Source of the DNA: an uncultured Photobacterium sp.
GTDB taxonomy: Bacteria; Pseudomonadota; Gammaproteobacteria; Enterobacterales; Vibrionaceae
Direction: 5' to 3'
NCBI RefSeq assembly: GCF_947502415.1
Contig: NZ_CANMZV010000019.1
Coordinates: forward strand, 1-64,000
Length of the DNA stretch: 64,000 nucleotides
The position numbers and the translations under genes were made by a program. The notes under the pieces are model-generated. The model made no database searches. It was not told where the DNA came from and was given only the letters and a program-made list of their open reading frames with translations. Numbering within the stretch: position 1 is the first letter of the stretch; each line of letters starts with the position of its first letter. Shown piece by piece: positions 28,411-39,245 of the stretch.

Positions 28411-30003
28411 CTATACAGATGACAGATTGACCAAGTGGCGGGTGTAATCCTGTTGAGGTTCATTAAATATTTGGGCGGTATCGCCCTGCTCCACGACCTG
28501 GCCATCTTTGAGAACTAAAGTGTAATGACACAAAGACTTCACTACATTAAGATCATGACTGATAAATAAGTAACTCAGACCGTGCTTCTCTTGCAGCGAC
28601 TTCAGCAGTGTCAAAACCTGAAACTGCACTGTCCTGTCAAGTGACGACGTCGGTTCATCCAACAAGATAAAATCCGGCTTTAATACCAATGCCCTAGCAA
28701 TAGCAATCCGTTGTCGTTGACCACCTGAAAATTCATTGGGATAACGGTGGCGAGTCGCAGGATCGAGCTCAACCTCACGCATTGCTTCACAAATCACCCT
28801 GTCTTCCTCACCAGGGGTCAGGGATTTGTGAATTTTAAGCCCCTCACCGATAATCTGCGCGACAGACATACGTGGATTCAAAGCAGAAAAAGGGTCCTGG
28901 AAAACGACCTGCAACTTACTCCTATAAGGAAGCATTTGCTTACGGCTCAAGCCTGATATATCAACACCTTCAAAATTTATCACACCTTCACTGCTGAGCA
29001 ATTTCAGTAAGGCCATTCCGGTAGTTGACTTACCCGAACCACTCTCACCAACTAACCCGACACTATGCCCTTTCCTTAGAACAAAACTAACATCCGTAAC
29101 CGCCTTAATATGATCTCTGACTCGCTTGAGAATACCGCCCGTAATTGGGAACCATACACGAAGATCCCGGATATCGAATAATGGCTCGGAATTAGGATTG
29201 ACTGGCACCGGGTTACCACTGGGTTCAGAGTTAATCAACTTAATAGTGTATGGATCTGATGGATTGTTGAAAATCACGTCTTTGGTATCCGTTTCCACCA
29301 GACGGCCAAGCTGCATTACCGCAACCCGATCAGCAATTTGGTGAACGATGCTTAAATCATGGGTAATAAACAACATCGCCATACCGAATTCCTGTTGTAA
29401 TTCTTTAAGCAAATCAAGGATCTGAGCCTGGACAGATACATCAAGTGCCGTTGTGGGTTCATCCGCAATCAGTAATTCTGGCTCGTTAATCAGAGCCATC
29501 GCAATCATAACCCGCTGACGCTCACCACCGGAAAGTTCGTGAGGATAGGCAGTCAGCCTTTTCTCCGCATCACGAATACCGACCTTTTTCAGCCAACTCA
29601 ATGCCCTTTCTTCTGCCTGCTTCGGGCGTATTCCACGGTGAATTGCCAGTGTTTCGCGTAACTGCCTGCCGATTTTATGCAGAGGATTAAGCGACATCAT
29701 CGGTTCCTGAAAGATCATCCCGATACGATCACCCCGCATCCGCCGCATTTCCCGCTCGCTGCATGTCAGCATATCGGTGCCATCGTACTTTATATGCCCA
29801 CCAATATAGTGAGTAGCTCCCCTCGGTAACAAGCGCAAAATCGCGTTGGCAGTCACCGACTTACCAGAACCACTCTCCCCAACCAGCGCCAATGTTTCAC
29901 CGCGCTGGATCGACAAGCTCACATCATAAGTAACCTGATTAACCTCATTCCCGCTATGGAAGCCGACAGACAGTTCTTCAATTATCAGTAGTGGTTTCGC
30001 CAT
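28411..30003 (-). CDS. yejF: Peptide/microcin C-type ABC importer, dual ATPase
   Basis: A 530-residue protein with two complete ABC domains in tandem. Both Walker A motifs (GESGSGKSVT near 42, GESGSGKSTTG near 315) and both signatures (LSGGERQRV, FSGGQRQRI) are present. This fused arrangement is typical of YejF, where oppD and oppF would be separate genes. Each domain ends in an oligopeptide-transporter C-terminal extension. It powers uptake through YejBE. It is the last gene of yejABEF and starts 3 nt after yejE. No clear terminator follows the stop. Confidence 0.92.
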   Translation of the reverse strand: MAKPLLIIEELSVGFHSGNEVNQVTYDVSLSIQRGETLALVGESGSGKSVTANAILRLLPRGATHYIGGHIKYDGTDMLTCSEREMRRMRGDRIGMIFQEPMMSLNPLHKIGRQLRETLAIHRGIRPKQAEERALSWLKKVGIRDAEKRLTAYPHELSGGERQRVMIAMALINEPELLIADEPTTALDVSVQAQILDLLKELQQEFGMAMLFITHDLSIVHQIADRVAVMQLGRLVETDTKDVIFNNPSDPYTIKLINSEPSGNPVPVNPNSEPLFDIRDLRVWFPITGGILKRVRDHIKAVTDVSFVLRKGHSVGLVGESGSGKSTTGMALLKLLSSEGVINFEGVDISGLSRKQMLPYRSKLQVVFQDPFSALNPRMSVAQIIGEGLKIHKSLTPGEEDRVICEAMREVELDPATRHRYPNEFSGGQRQRIAIARALVLKPDFILLDEPTSSLDRTVQFQVLTLLKSLQEKHGLSYLFISHDLNVVKSLCHYTLVLKDGQVVEQGDTAQIFNEPQQDYTRHLVNLSSV

Positions 30004-30006
30004 AAA

Positions 30007-31029
30007 TTATCTCTGTTGATGGGGATCAAACGCATCCCGGACAGCTTCACCGACAAAAACCAGTAAGCTCAGCATAATAGAGAGGACAACGAATGCAGAC
30101 AGACCAAGCCAAGGAGCCTGTAAGTTGGTTTTACCCTGTGCCAATAGCTCCCCCAACGACGGCGAACCAGCGGGCAAACCAAATCCCAAAAAATCAAGAG
30201 ATGTCAGCGTTGTCACTGAACCGCTTAAGATAAATGGCATCATCGTCAGCGAAGCCACCATGGCATTAGGCAGCATATGACGCAACATGATACGGCCATC
30301 ACTAACCCCCAATGCTTGAGCTGCCTTTACATAATCAAAATTACGACAACGAAGAAACTCAGCCCGTACAACCCCAACCAGCCCCATCCAGCTAAAGAGC
30401 ACCATAATCCCAAGCAACCACCAGAAGTTAGGTTCGACAAAGCTAGATAGGATGATCAGTAAAAACAGGGTTGGCATACCCGACCAAACCTCAATAAACC
30501 GCTGACCAAAGAGGTCAACCCAACCACCGTAATATCCCTGACAAGCACCAACAATAACGCCCACAATGGTCGAGATAATCGTCAAGGCAAAACCGAACAG
30601 TACAGAGATCCGGAAGCCGTAAATAATACGAGCCAGCACATCCCGCCCCTTATCATCAGTACCCAGCCAATTAACAGCATCTGGCGGCGATGGTGCAGGG
30701 CCAGCAAGATCATAATTTATCGTATCGAAACTAAAGCGAATCAACGGCCAAATCATAAAACCATCAGCTTCTATCAAATCAGCAACATAAGGGTCGGTGT
30801 AGTCTGCTTCTGATTCAAACTCACCGCCAAACTCGGTTTCGGTATATTGCTCAACAATCGGGAAATACCAGCCAGAATTGAAGTTGATCAACAAAGGTTT
30901 ATCATTAGCAATAATTTCTGCAAACAGACTGACAACAAACAACACAGAAAAAATCCACAGTGACCAGTAGCCCCGCTTGTGAGCTCGAAACCTGACCCAA
31001 CGTTCCCTTGTCAATGGATTCATCTTCAC
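30007..31029 (-). CDS. yejE: Peptide/microcin C-type ABC importer, permease
   Basis: A 340-residue inner-membrane permease of the DppC/OppC family. An N-terminal segment RRGYWSLWIFS-like helix is followed by a long periplasmic insert, then five helices with the EAA-type loop (QALGVSDGRIMLRHMLPNA). The GTG start at 31029 shares one base with the yejB stop (TAGTG). An ATG two codons later is also possible. With YejB it forms the transmembrane pore of the Yej importer, which in E. coli takes up microcin C and peptides. Confidence 0.92.
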   Translation of the reverse strand: MKMNPLTRERWVRFRAHKRGYWSLWIFSVLFVVSLFAEIIANDKPLLINFNSGWYFPIVEQYTETEFGGEFESEADYTDPYVADLIEADGFMIWPLIRFSFDTINYDLAGPAPSPPDAVNWLGTDDKGRDVLARIIYGFRISVLFGFALTIISTIVGVIVGACQGYYGGWVDLFGQRFIEVWSGMPTLFLLIILSSFVEPNFWWLLGIMVLFSWMGLVGVVRAEFLRCRNFDYVKAAQALGVSDGRIMLRHMLPNAMVASLTMMPFILSGSVTTLTSLDFLGFGLPAGSPSLGELLAQGKTNLQAPWLGLSAFVVLSIMLSLLVFVGEAVRDAFDPHQQR

Positions 31030-32114
31030 TAGCGCGCCTCAAAATCAATGCGTGGATCAACAAAGGTATAAGTGAGATCCGAAATAATATTAAGTAACAG
31101 CCCCAACAAGGTCATGATATAGAGAGAGCTAAACACCACCGGATAGTCTCGCTGTATTGTCGATTCAAAACCCAGCAAACCAATCCCTTCCAGCGAAAAC
31201 ATCACTTCAATCAACATTGCGCCGGTAAAAAAAATACTAATAAAGGCTGCAGGAAAACCGGCAATTATGATCAGCATGGCATTACGGAAAACATGGCGAT
31301 AAAGAATACTGCGTTCATCCAGTCCTTTAGCCCGTGCCGTCACCACGTACTGTTTATTAATTTCATCTAGGAAGGAGTTCTTGGTCAGCATCGTTAAAGT
31401 GGCAAAACCGCCAATCACCATCGCAAGAATAGGCAAAGTTAAATGCCAGAAGTAATCCCCTATCTGCTGATACCAGACAAGCTGGTCAAAGTCCGATGAC
31501 ACCAATCCTCGAAGTGGAAACCAGCTGAAATAGTTTCCACTAGCAAAGAATATGATCAGCAAGATGGCAAACAGAAAACCTGGAATCGCGTAACCGACAA
31601 TGACAACAGCACTGCTCCAAATATCAAAACGAGAACCATGCTTGATTGCCTTGGCTATCCCCAGCGGGATAGAGACAAAATAAATGATTAACGTACTCCA
31701 TAACCCGAGGGAAATAGATACTGGCAGCCGATCGATGATCAAATCAATCACGTTGCCACCTTTAAACAGACTCTCACCAAAATTAAAAGTGGCGTAGTTC
31801 TTCAGCATATCGAGGTAACGTTCAAGTAACGGCTTATCAAAACCAAACTGCTTCTTAATCGCTTCAACAACTTCCGGGTCTAGCCCTCGTGAGCCTCGAT
31901 AACCACTGGTACTTTCACCTGGTTCGGCAGCAGTAACCTCTTTTCCTCCGCCGGTAAAACGCTCCATGATGCCAGACGAATGTCCCTCCAATTGAGCAAC
32001 GGCTTGCTCGACCGGTCCTCCTGGTGCAATCTGAATTACGAAGAAGTTAATCGTAATGATTGCCCATAATGTCGGGATCACCAGTAACAGGCGACGAATA
32101 ATATAAGCTGTCAT
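31029..32114 (-). CDS. yejB: Peptide/microcin C-type ABC importer, permease
   Basis: A 361-residue DppB/OppB-type permease. The first helix is [18 protein letters not shown], followed by a periplasmic insert of about 80 residues rich in Gly/Glu. Five more helices and the cytoplasmic coupling loop [20 protein letters not shown] follow. Second gene of yejABEF, 100 nt after yejA. Its stop overlaps the yejE start. Confidence 0.92.
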   Translation of the reverse strand: MTAYIIRRLLLVIPTLWAIITINFFVIQIAPGGPVEQAVAQLEGHSSGIMERFTGGGKEVTAAEPGESTSGYRGSRGLDPEVVEAIKKQFGFDKPLLERYLDMLKNYATFNFGESLFKGGNVIDLIIDRLPVSISLGLWSTLIIYFVSIPLGIAKAIKHGSRFDIWSSAVVIVGYAIPGFLFAILLIIFFASGNYFSWFPLRGLVSSDFDQLVWYQQIGDYFWHLTLPILAMVIGGFATLTMLTKNSFLDEINKQYVVTARAKGLDERSILYRHVFRNAMLIIIAGFPAAFISIFFTGAMLIEVMFSLEGIGLLGFESTIQRDYPVVFSSLYIMTLLGLLLNIISDLTYTFVDPRIDFEAR

Positions 32115-32214
32115 TGCTACCTTTACCTTATGAGTCGTTCACCTGAACTGTCACCGGCATTTGCGCCTATGTTAATTATGCGGCTAACGCAATCTCGCTC
32201 GCGTACCTCATAGG

Positions 32215-34029
32215 TTACCTTCGCTTCTCCGGGAGCTTCGCGACCTTACTCGAATCAATCCACCAGGTATCTTTGCCTAAGGAATACTTAGGCCTCACTT
32301 CCGGTCGTGAAAACTTATCCCAGCTGGCAACACGGAACTTACTGATATGCCATTGCGGGATCACAAAGAAATTCCATTGCAGTACTCGGTCAAGAGCCCT
32401 CCCATAATAAAGCAACTCTTCTGGTTTCTGCTGATTTTCGACAATTTTATCTGTCAGGTAATCAATAGCAGGATCCTTAACGCCTGCGGTGTTATAGGTG
32501 CTGTCTATAAAATTACTGTTCCATGCAATCAGCAAGTTCGGATTCGGATACGCATTGGCACCATAACCGTGTGAGACCATATCGAAATCCCTGTCCCGTA
32601 ACCGCTTAATATATTGAGTCGTATCTACGGTGCGGATTTTCATTTCGACCCCCATAAGTTTGAGGTTCTTCTGAACAGGAACAGCCAAACGTTCCGTTGA
32701 CGGGCTATATATAAGCAATTCAAACACGAACGGGTCGCCCGTTTTAACATTGGTCATCACTTTATTCTTGAGTTGCCACCCCGCTTCCTTCATTAAAGCA
32801 ATCGCCTTGCGAATATGAGTGCGGATCCGACCAGAACCATCAGTTACCGGTGGCAGGTACGCCTCGGTAAATACCCGGCTCGGCACTTGTTCTTTAATTG
32901 GCGCCAACACTTTCAGTTCAGTGTCGGACGGTAAACCATCCGCTTCATATTCTGTATTTTGAAAATAACTGCGGGTACGTTTGTATTGGTTATAAAAGAG
33001 ACTTTTATTCATCCACTCAAAATCCATGGCATAATTCAGCGCCTCTCGCACCCTAACATCCTGAAAATAGAGGCTTTGAGTGTTGAAGACAAAAGCTTGC
33101 ATTGACTGGGGGATCTGGTGGGAGATTTCTTCCTTGAGAATATAACCTTTGTCGAAATTAGTACCCTGATAAAGGGTCGCCCAAAACTTTGCTACATTCT
33201 CTTCGCGAATGTCATACTCGCCCGCTTTGAATGCTTCTAGGGTAACTGTTTCGTCACGGTAATAATCGTACTTCACCGTCTGGAAATTATGGCGTCCGAC
33301 GTTTACGGGCAAATCCTTAGCCCAATAATCATCGACAAGAGAATATGTCACACTCTGACCAGCTTTATAACTTGAGACTTTATAAGCACTGCTTCCAAGC
33401 GGCGGTTCATTTAACGGCTCGCTTAAATTCTTGTCCTGCCAGAAATGCTCGGGCAAAACGTTCATTCCCTTCACCAGTGCAAACAAAATCTCACGGTTAG
33501 GCTTCGCCATTTCAATACGCGCTGTCAGTGCAGACTTCACCGTTACTGATTTCACATCCTTGAAGTACACCTTATATTGAGGCACGCCTTCTTTCATAAA
33601 CTTATTAAACGTGAAAGCGACATCTAAGGCAGTAATAGGATGGCCATCATGGAAACGCGCCTTCGGATTTATATCAACCTCCATCCATGAAAAATCATCG
33701 GCATAACGAACCTTTTCAGCAATTAAAGGATAATGGCTATCTATCTCGTCAGCAGAAGAAATAAACAAAGTGTCATAAATGGTATCAGCCCCAGCAGCCG
33801 CTACTCCACGCGTTGCGTAACGATTAAAACTGTCATAAGTACCGACTTGCGCATAAGTTACTTGCCCGCCTTTAGGCGCCTCGGGATTAACATAATCAAA
33901 ATGGGAAAAATCACTGGAATATTTGGCTTCACCGAAACCGACCAGACAGGTCGACTCAATAATGTCTGCAGCCTTTAGCATTCCGGTAGTCAGCAACATG
34001 GCCATAACTAATGACACCTTTTTTAGCAT
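32215..34029 (-). CDS. yejA: Peptide/microcin C-type ABC importer, binding protein
   Basis: A 604-residue periplasmic solute-binding protein of family 5 (SBP_bac_5). A Sec signal peptide spans about 1-20 (ending LKAAD). The fold includes EAPKGGQVTY near the start and the NARFHDG-like loop (INPKARFHDGHPITALD) typical of oligopeptide receptors. First gene of the operon. The 300-nt spacer 34030-34329 upstream is shared with a divergent gene and should contain both promoters, but I could not identify them. Confidence 0.92.
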   Translation of the reverse strand: MLKKVSLVMAMLLTTGMLKAADIIESTCLVGFGEAKYSSDFSHFDYVNPEAPKGGQVTYAQVGTYDSFNRYATRGVAAAGADTIYDTLFISSADEIDSHYPLIAEKVRYADDFSWMEVDINPKARFHDGHPITALDVAFTFNKFMKEGVPQYKVYFKDVKSVTVKSALTARIEMAKPNREILFALVKGMNVLPEHFWQDKNLSEPLNEPPLGSSAYKVSSYKAGQSVTYSLVDDYWAKDLPVNVGRHNFQTVKYDYYRDETVTLEAFKAGEYDIREENVAKFWATLYQGTNFDKGYILKEEISHQIPQSMQAFVFNTQSLYFQDVRVREALNYAMDFEWMNKSLFYNQYKRTRSYFQNTEYEADGLPSDTELKVLAPIKEQVPSRVFTEAYLPPVTDGSGRIRTHIRKAIALMKEAGWQLKNKVMTNVKTGDPFVFELLIYSPSTERLAVPVQKNLKLMGVEMKIRTVDTTQYIKRLRDRDFDMVSHGYGANAYPNPNLLIAWNSNFIDSTYNTAGVKDPAIDYLTDKIVENQQKPEELLYYGRALDRVLQWNFFVIPQWHISKFRVASWDKFSRPEVRPKYSLGKDTWWIDSSKVAKLPEKRR

Positions 34030-34329
34030 TTGCTTCTCCCTGCATTTTTGCTAATTCCCAACAACAGTAAAAACTTTTTTGTTTTCATTATTCTACGATA
34101 GGACAGGATCCGGGATTCGACAACGTAGCACGCATGATCGGACTCCCCACGTTTTCCCTGCTAAATACATGTCTGTTAGCAAGGATGATTCAACAAAGTC
34201 ATCAGACAATGGCTTGCAGGGCGCAATATTAGCCGCTAACATCCCTCCCTCACCGCAGATGCGGGCAATTTTCTCCGGAACCAATTCAGGCTCTGGATAC
34301 GCAACATTTAAGGTACACAGGATCAGGTT

Positions 34330-34662
34330 ATGTCTAAATTTTTCTACAAAGGCCGCATAGAAAAAAAACCAAAGCATGAAAGCTATGGCTTTAACACAAA
34401 ACGTTCGGCTAAATTAGGCACCGAAGAAAACCCGCTACCTCTGACAGTGCAGAGCGAAACGCGTAAAGCAGAAATCGAAGCGACCCTGGCCGAAAATAAG
34501 CTGTTTGGTACTGTTACAGTCAATCCAGATACAGCAGAAAACATCGTTGAGCTTGAAACCCTTTTGAACAAGCCACAAACGACCGTTTTCGAAAAAACAC
34601 CAAACCGCAATGACCCTTGCTCATGCGGAAGCGGTAAAAAATACAAGAAGTGCTGCGGATAA
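34330..34662 (+). CDS. SEC-C motif protein, PBPRA1643 family
   Basis: A 110-residue protein ending in a SEC-C zinc-binding motif, [16 protein letters not shown], like the tail of SecA. The body is basic at the N-terminus, without membrane segments. The overall layout matches the family named after Photobacterium profundum PBPRA1643 (SWIM/SEC-C). The exact function is unknown; SEC-C motifs bind zinc and in SecA contact SecB and ribosomes. AGGATCAGGTT precedes the ATG. A short monocistronic gene. Confidence 0.82.
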   Translation: MSKFFYKGRIEKKPKHESYGFNTKRSAKLGTEENPLPLTVQSETRKAEIEATLAENKLFGTVTVNPDTAENIVELETLLNKPQTTVFEKTPNRNDPCSCGSGKKYKKCCG

Positions 34663-34734
34663 CCCTGAACGCAGTCAAAATGAGCCCTTTTTACACAAGA
34701 GGGCTCACTCAAATATCCCCCAAATCATCCCCAC

Positions 34735-34763
34735 CTGCATTTTTATTTAAAAATCCGTATAAT
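34735..34763 (+). promoter_or_regulatory. Probable sigma-70 promoter for the RNA methyltransferase gene
   Basis: A perfect -10 hexamer TATAAT at 34758-34763, with CTGCAT 17 nt upstream as a weak -35. It would start transcription about 30 nt before the gene. Confidence 0.5.
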
Positions 34764-34798
34764 CCCGCCTCATTTTGTTTTAAGAAGATGTACAAATT

Positions 34799-35254
34799 AT
34801 GAGCAAAGGTTATTCCTGTGTGGGACTTTTCAATCCCAAAACGCCTGAAAATGTTGGTTCAGTCATGCGCGCGGCTGGTTGTTATGGAGTGAATTCAGTG
34901 TTTTATACAGGAACTCGATATGACCTTGCTAAGAAGTTCTGCACCGATACTAAAAATGTATACCAGGATATACCGCTAATTGGTGTACAGGACTTAAAAG
35001 AAATCATTCCGCATGATTGTGTGCCTGTTGCCGTTGATTTGATTGAAGGTGCCAAACCACTGCCTGACTATAAGCACCCTCAGCGTGCTTTTTATATCTT
35101 CGGACCAGAAGATGGCACGCTAAAGAAAGAAATTACGGAATTTTGCCGAGAAACCATTTATGTTCCAACACAAGGCTGCATGAACCTGGCTGCAGCAGTT
35201 AATGTCATCCTCTACGATCGCATGGCAAAAGGCGACAACTTCTCAAACCACTAA
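34799..35254 (+). CDS. TrmH/SpoU family RNA 2'-O-methyltransferase
   Basis: A 151-residue single-domain SPOUT methyltransferase. Motif 1 is NPKTPENVGSVMRAAGCYG, motif 2 FIFGPEDGTL-like (YIFGPEDGTL), and motif 3 VPTQGCMNLAAAVNVILYD. These form the knotted SAM-binding site. The size matches compact members such as TrmL (about 155), which methylates the tRNA wobble base, but the exact target cannot be assigned. The gene stands alone. Confidence 0.85.
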   Translation: MSKGYSCVGLFNPKTPENVGSVMRAAGCYGVNSVFYTGTRYDLAKKFCTDTKNVYQDIPLIGVQDLKEIIPHDCVPVAVDLIEGAKPLPDYKHPQRAFYIFGPEDGTLKKEITEFCRETIYVPTQGCMNLAAAVNVILYDRMAKGDNFSNH

Positions 35255-35543
35255 CCCCTCTATATCTACTGGACGGAATCATTGCAACTACGCAGACATT
35301 CCGTCCGGTACAACATGAACATCTTGCCAAGATTAATACCTTTTATTCTGCACAAACACACAAAACCAACCTTGCCATTAACGTTTTCCATGAAAATACC
35401 CTTCCTCGACCAAAGCACCAGGGCAAATAAGTCTATGAGGCATTATCGAATACAGCTACTTCAAACAAATGAAATACAACTGCCCCCCCTTACCAGCAGA
35501 ATAAAAACGAGGTCTGAACTGGTAGCAGTAGCTGAATCAGACT

Positions 35544-35577
35544 AGACTTAACGCGATTTAAGTCTTGCACGTTTTTT
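35544..35577 (+). terminator. Hairpin with T run upstream of fusA2
   Basis: An 8-bp stem AGACTTAA/TTAAGTCT with a CGCGAT loop, then TGCACG and six T. It probably terminates transcripts from the left. It lies in the 596-nt spacer 35255-35850, which contains no gene I can support. Confidence 0.5.
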
Positions 35578-35850
35578 ATGCCAAACGCTCTGGCGCAGAC
35601 AGTTTCGGACAATAATCCGTAAGCTGAAATTGACGGTAAGCGACTTATAACTGGGCAAAACCCCAGTATATAATCTTGGTTAGCAGAAGTTTCTGCACTT
35701 TTATTGAGCGTTTAAACTAGAAATGTGAAAAAGGCGGAGCAAAAACAAGCAAATGTTCATTTAATCTTGAATGAGCTATGTAATGTTTGTTGGAATCAGT
35801 GATATACTCCCCCACCGAATAGTGACAGTAATTGTTTATAGAGAAAAACA

Positions 35851-37938
35851 ATGGCAGATTTATCTAAATACAGAAACATTGGTATTTTCGCGCACGTTGA
35901 TGCGGGTAAAACCACTACTACCGAGCGTATCCTTAAGCTAACTGGTAAAATCCACAAGATCGGTGATACTCACGACGGCTCAACTACTACTGACTTCATG
36001 GATCAGGAAGCAGAGCGCGGTATTACTATCCAGTCAGCAGCTGTAAGCTGTTTCTGGAATGATCACCGTCTAAACGTTATCGATACTCCTGGACACGTTG
36101 ACTTCACAGTAGAAGTTTACCGTTCTCTTAAAGTACTTGATGGCGGTATCGGTGTATTCTGTGGTTCTGGTGGTGTTGAACCTCAGTCAGAAACTAACTG
36201 GCGTTATGCGAACGAATCAGAAGTTGCTCGTCTGATCTTCGTTAACAAACTAGACCGTATGGGTGCAGACTTCTATAACGTTGTTGACCAGGTTAAGAGC
36301 GTTCTAGGTGCAACTCCTCTAGTTATGACTCTACCAATCGGTCGTGAAGACGATTTCGTTGGTGTTGTTGACGTACTAACCCGCCAAGCTTACGTTTGGG
36401 ATGAGTCTGGTCAGCCAGAAAACTACGAAATCAAAGAAATCCCAGCGGATATGGTTGATGACGTAGAAGCTTACCGCGAAGAGCTAATCGAAACTGCTGT
36501 AGAGCAAGACGATGACCTAATGGAAGCTTACATGGAAGGTGAAGAGCCTTCTATTGAAGACATCAAGCGTTGTATCCGTAAGGGTACTCGTGATATCGCA
36601 TTCTTCCCAACTTACTGTGGTTCTGCATACAAAAACAAAGGAATGCAGCTAATCCTGGACGCAGTTGTAGATTACCTACCTGCTCCAACAGAAGTTGATC
36701 CACAGCCGCTAACCGATCCAGAAACTGGTGAGCCAACTGGTGAAGTTGCACTAGTTGACGAAAAAGAGCCACTACGTGCTCTTGCGTTCAAAATCATGGA
36801 CGACCGTTTCGGTGCCCTAACTTTCATCCGTATCTACTCAGGTGTGATGAAGAAAGGCGACACAATCCTTAACAGCGCAACTGGTAAGACTGAGCGTATC
36901 GGCCGTATGGTTGAGATGCAGGCAGATGATCGTAACGAACTTACTAGCGCACAAGCTGGTGACATCATCGCTGTTGTAGGTATGAAGAACGTTCAGACTG
37001 GTCACACTCTATGTGATGTTAAGCACGAATGTACTCTTGAACCAATGATCTTCCCAACTCCAGTAATCTCAATCGCTGTTGCTCCTAAGGACAAAGGCGG
37101 TTCTGAGAAGATGGGTATCGCGATCGGTAAAATGGTTGCAGAAGATCCATCATTCCAGGTTGAGACTGACGAAGATTCAGGCGAAACTATCCTTAAAGGT
37201 ATGGGTGAACTTCACCTAGACATCAAAGTTGACATCCTTAAGCGTACTTACGGTGTTGACCTAGTTGTTGGTCAGCCACAGGTTGCTTACCGTGAAACTA
37301 TCACTCAAGAAATTGAAGATAGCTACACGCACAAGAAACAGTCTGGTGGTTCTGGTCAGTTCGGTAAGATCGACTACCGCATCAAGCCAGGTGAGCCAAA
37401 CTCAGGCTTCACGTTCAGCTCTGTTGTTGTTGGTGGTAACGTACCTAAAGAATTCTGGCCTGCAATCGAAAAAGGTTTCGCAGGTATGATGGACAACGGT
37501 GTTCTAGCTGGCTTCCCAGTACTAGACGTTGAAGTTGAGCTGTTCGACGGTGGCTTCCACGCAGTCGATTCATCTGCAGTAGCATTCGAAATCGCAGCGA
37601 AAGGTGCATTCCGTCAGTCTATGCCTAAAGCGGGTGCACAGCTTCTTGAGCCAATCATGCACGTTGACGTGTTCACTCCAGAAGACCACGTTGGTGACGT
37701 AATCGGTGACCTTAACCGTCGTCGCGGCATGATCAAAGACCAGATGGCTGGCGCTACTGGCGTACGTATCAAGGGTGATGTACCTCTATCAGAAATGTTC
37801 GGTTACATCGGTACTCTACGTACTATGACTTCTGGTCGTGGTCAGTTCTCTATGGAGTTCTCACACTACGCACCATGTCCTGCAAACGTTGCTGAAGAAG
37901 TAATCGCTGAGCAGAAAGAGAAAAACGCTAAGAAGTAA
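35851..37938 (+). CDS. fusA2: Elongation factor G, second copy type (EF-G2)
   Basis: A 695-residue translational GTPase of full length. The G motifs are [17 protein letters not shown] and NKLDRMG, and switch I contains ERGITI. Domains II-V follow, with [16 protein letters not shown] domain III/IV and a C-terminal Lys-rich end. It is not next to rpsL, rpsG or tuf, so it is not the str-operon copy; Vibrionaceae commonly carry a second EF-G outside it. Codon choice is highly biased (GGT, CGT, AAC, CTA, ACT), suggesting strong expression. TATACT at 35803-35808 is a plausible -10. It presumably works in translocation or ribosome recycling. Confidence 0.93.
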   Translation: MADLSKYRNIGIFAHVDAGKTTTTERILKLTGKIHKIGDTHDGSTTTDFMDQEAERGITIQSAAVSCFWNDHRLNVIDTPGHVDFTVEVYRSLKVLDGGIGVFCGSGGVEPQSETNWRYANESEVARLIFVNKLDRMGADFYNVVDQVKSVLGATPLVMTLPIGREDDFVGVVDVLTRQAYVWDESGQPENYEIKEIPADMVDDVEAYREELIETAVEQDDDLMEAYMEGEEPSIEDIKRCIRKGTRDIAFFPTYCGSAYKNKGMQLILDAVVDYLPAPTEVDPQPLTDPETGEPTGEVALVDEKEPLRALAFKIMDDRFGALTFIRIYSGVMKKGDTILNSATGKTERIGRMVEMQADDRNELTSAQAGDIIAVVGMKNVQTGHTLCDVKHECTLEPMIFPTPVISIAVAPKDKGGSEKMGIAIGKMVAEDPSFQVETDEDSGETILKGMGELHLDIKVDILKRTYGVDLVVGQPQVAYRETITQEIEDSYTHKKQSGGSGQFGKIDYRIKPGEPNSGFTFSSVVVGGNVPKEFWPAIEKGFAGMMDNGVLAGFPVLDVEVELFDGGFHAVDSSAVAFEIAAKGAFRQSMPKAGAQLLEPIMHVDVFTPEDHVGDVIGDLNRRRGMIKDQMAGATGVRIKGDVPLSEMFGYIGTLRTMTSGRGQFSMEFSHYAPCPANVAEEVIAEQKEKNAKK

Positions 37939-37961
37939 TTTTTAATTACTTTAAGTGTTAA

Positions 37962-37996
37962 AAAACCCGGTTGCTTCGGCAACCGGGTTTTCTTTT
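37962..37996 (+). terminator. Strong terminator after fusA2
   Basis: A 13-bp stem AAAACCCGGTTGC/GCAACCGGGTTTT with a UUCG tetraloop and T tract. The A run on the other side lets it also serve the convergent gene. Confidence 0.93.
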
Positions 37997-38025
37997 ATCT
38001 GAACAGTTCAAATCTAATACTTCGG

Positions 38026-38898
38026 TTAACGGCTTCCCTCTAGCCTGTAGATTACACTGCATTCAGATAAATAGCGCATAATGCCGTAACGCTGTAACCA
38101 CTTCAGCTGCTTCGCCTCCCTCACCAAGAACCGTCCAGTGTAATTCAAAGCATTAGCAAAGATCCCCTCGATATTATTTGTCGATCGAGGCAACACCAGC
38201 ATCCATCTAGCTGTCAGCAGAATGTTATAAGGCAAGCATTCATCATCTTCGTTTAACGAAAGCAGCTCTAACGCAGTCAAATAACGCTGATACAACCTTT
38301 CGGCATCCAGCTCATCATGGAGAAAAAGGCAATGCCTGAAAGGTAACCCACCGGTACAAATTACCGATTCCAACGGGATATCAGCCCGAACAACCTGCAT
38401 ATGGCGGTGTGGCTGGCTCGCACCGGCAACAGGACCACTGTTATATAAACCGAGAACATCAGAGCGGGTAAAGCCTAACAACCAGGCTTCAAAATCATCC
38501 AATGTTAAAGGGGCAGACTGTGCAACAAACTCTTTGGAACAAATTAATAGGTGTGGAGAGAGAACCGGAAACTTATTAAGCAGGCAGATATGGTGATATC
38601 CGGCCTCCCCGACATACATTGAGGGTTCATAAGGTAAAAAGGGGTTAGCCTGCTGATTTTTCGCTATGGGCTTTTTCCTTGCGTTACGTGTAACAACATA
38701 ACCGAGATAGTTGATTCCATGTTCCTGAATAACCTCGGCTTCTGTGGTGATCGGCATCAATTGGCCGTCAATCAGAGCCTTTTCTGATACTCGTTCAGCA
38801 TCATCCCAAAACATACCCCGCCCCCTAACAATCCCTAATAGCGATACATCAGTCCTATCACCAAACAAGGTATCGCTATTTATACCCGCTGACACCAT
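38026..38898 (-). CDS. Ap4A phosphorylase / ATP adenylyltransferase family
   Basis: A 290-residue HIT-superfamily enzyme. The catalytic triad is in SQPHRHMQVV (His-x-His-x-Gln form), preceded by NSGPVAGAS and KFPVLSPHLLI. The C-terminal domain resembles the ATP adenylyltransferase C-terminal family of yeast Apa1/Apa2. Such enzymes split diadenosine tetraphosphate by phosphorolysis into ADP and ATP. It is unlike the ApaH hydrolase usually used in gammaproteobacteria. Single gene, convergent with fusA2. Upstream of it, 38899-39190 contains nothing I can name. Confidence 0.85.
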   Translation of the reverse strand: MVSAGINSDTLFGDRTDVSLLGIVRGRGMFWDDAERVSEKALIDGQLMPITTEAEVIQEHGINYLGYVVTRNARKKPIAKNQQANPFLPYEPSMYVGEAGYHHICLLNKFPVLSPHLLICSKEFVAQSAPLTLDDFEAWLLGFTRSDVLGLYNSGPVAGASQPHRHMQVVRADIPLESVICTGGLPFRHCLFLHDELDAERLYQRYLTALELLSLNEDDECLPYNILLTARWMLVLPRSTNNIEGIFANALNYTGRFLVREAKQLKWLQRYGIMRYLSECSVIYRLEGSR

Positions 38899-39190
38899 CA
38901 GACTATCTTAAACAGCTGATATTTCAACCATCTGTATTATTAAGTTTACACTTAAGGCTTAATTATGACAGTGTACAAAAAGCATCGCCTATAGCCGCAT
39001 CAAGGTAAAATTTGTATCATCAACACATTGATTGAAACAGGCAGTTATCCCACCCTATTCCCTTTCTGTACTCCAGACGGGATACTGCGAAAGCCTTGGT
39101 TCGGTCATTAAAAGGCTTTTAAAATCAGTACATTATTGTTCGGTCAAACTTTATTGTGCGCTTCAGTTTCAACAATTTCTCTAAATGAAA

Positions 39191-39222
39191 AAAGGCGTCT
39201 ACCCACAGGGTAAACGCCTTCT
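39191..39222 (-). terminator. Terminator after the aromatic permease gene
   Basis: Stem AAGGCGT-C-TACCC / GGGTA-A-ACGCCTT with a 3-nt loop and one mismatch. On the minus strand it is followed by TTTTTTCATTT. Confidence 0.85.
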
Positions 39223-39245
39223 TTTCATGGCTTTATTCTACGAGT

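Noticed and set aside
34079..34377. Two overlapping open frames (plus and minus) in the yejA/SEC-C spacer
   Set aside because: Neither has a ribosome site, and both overlap the well supported SEC-C gene or its promoter region.
35282..35545. An 87-codon frame between the RNA methyltransferase and fusA2
   Set aside because: It starts at TTG with no ribosome site, and its composition is not protein-like. The spacer is better explained as non-coding with a hairpin.
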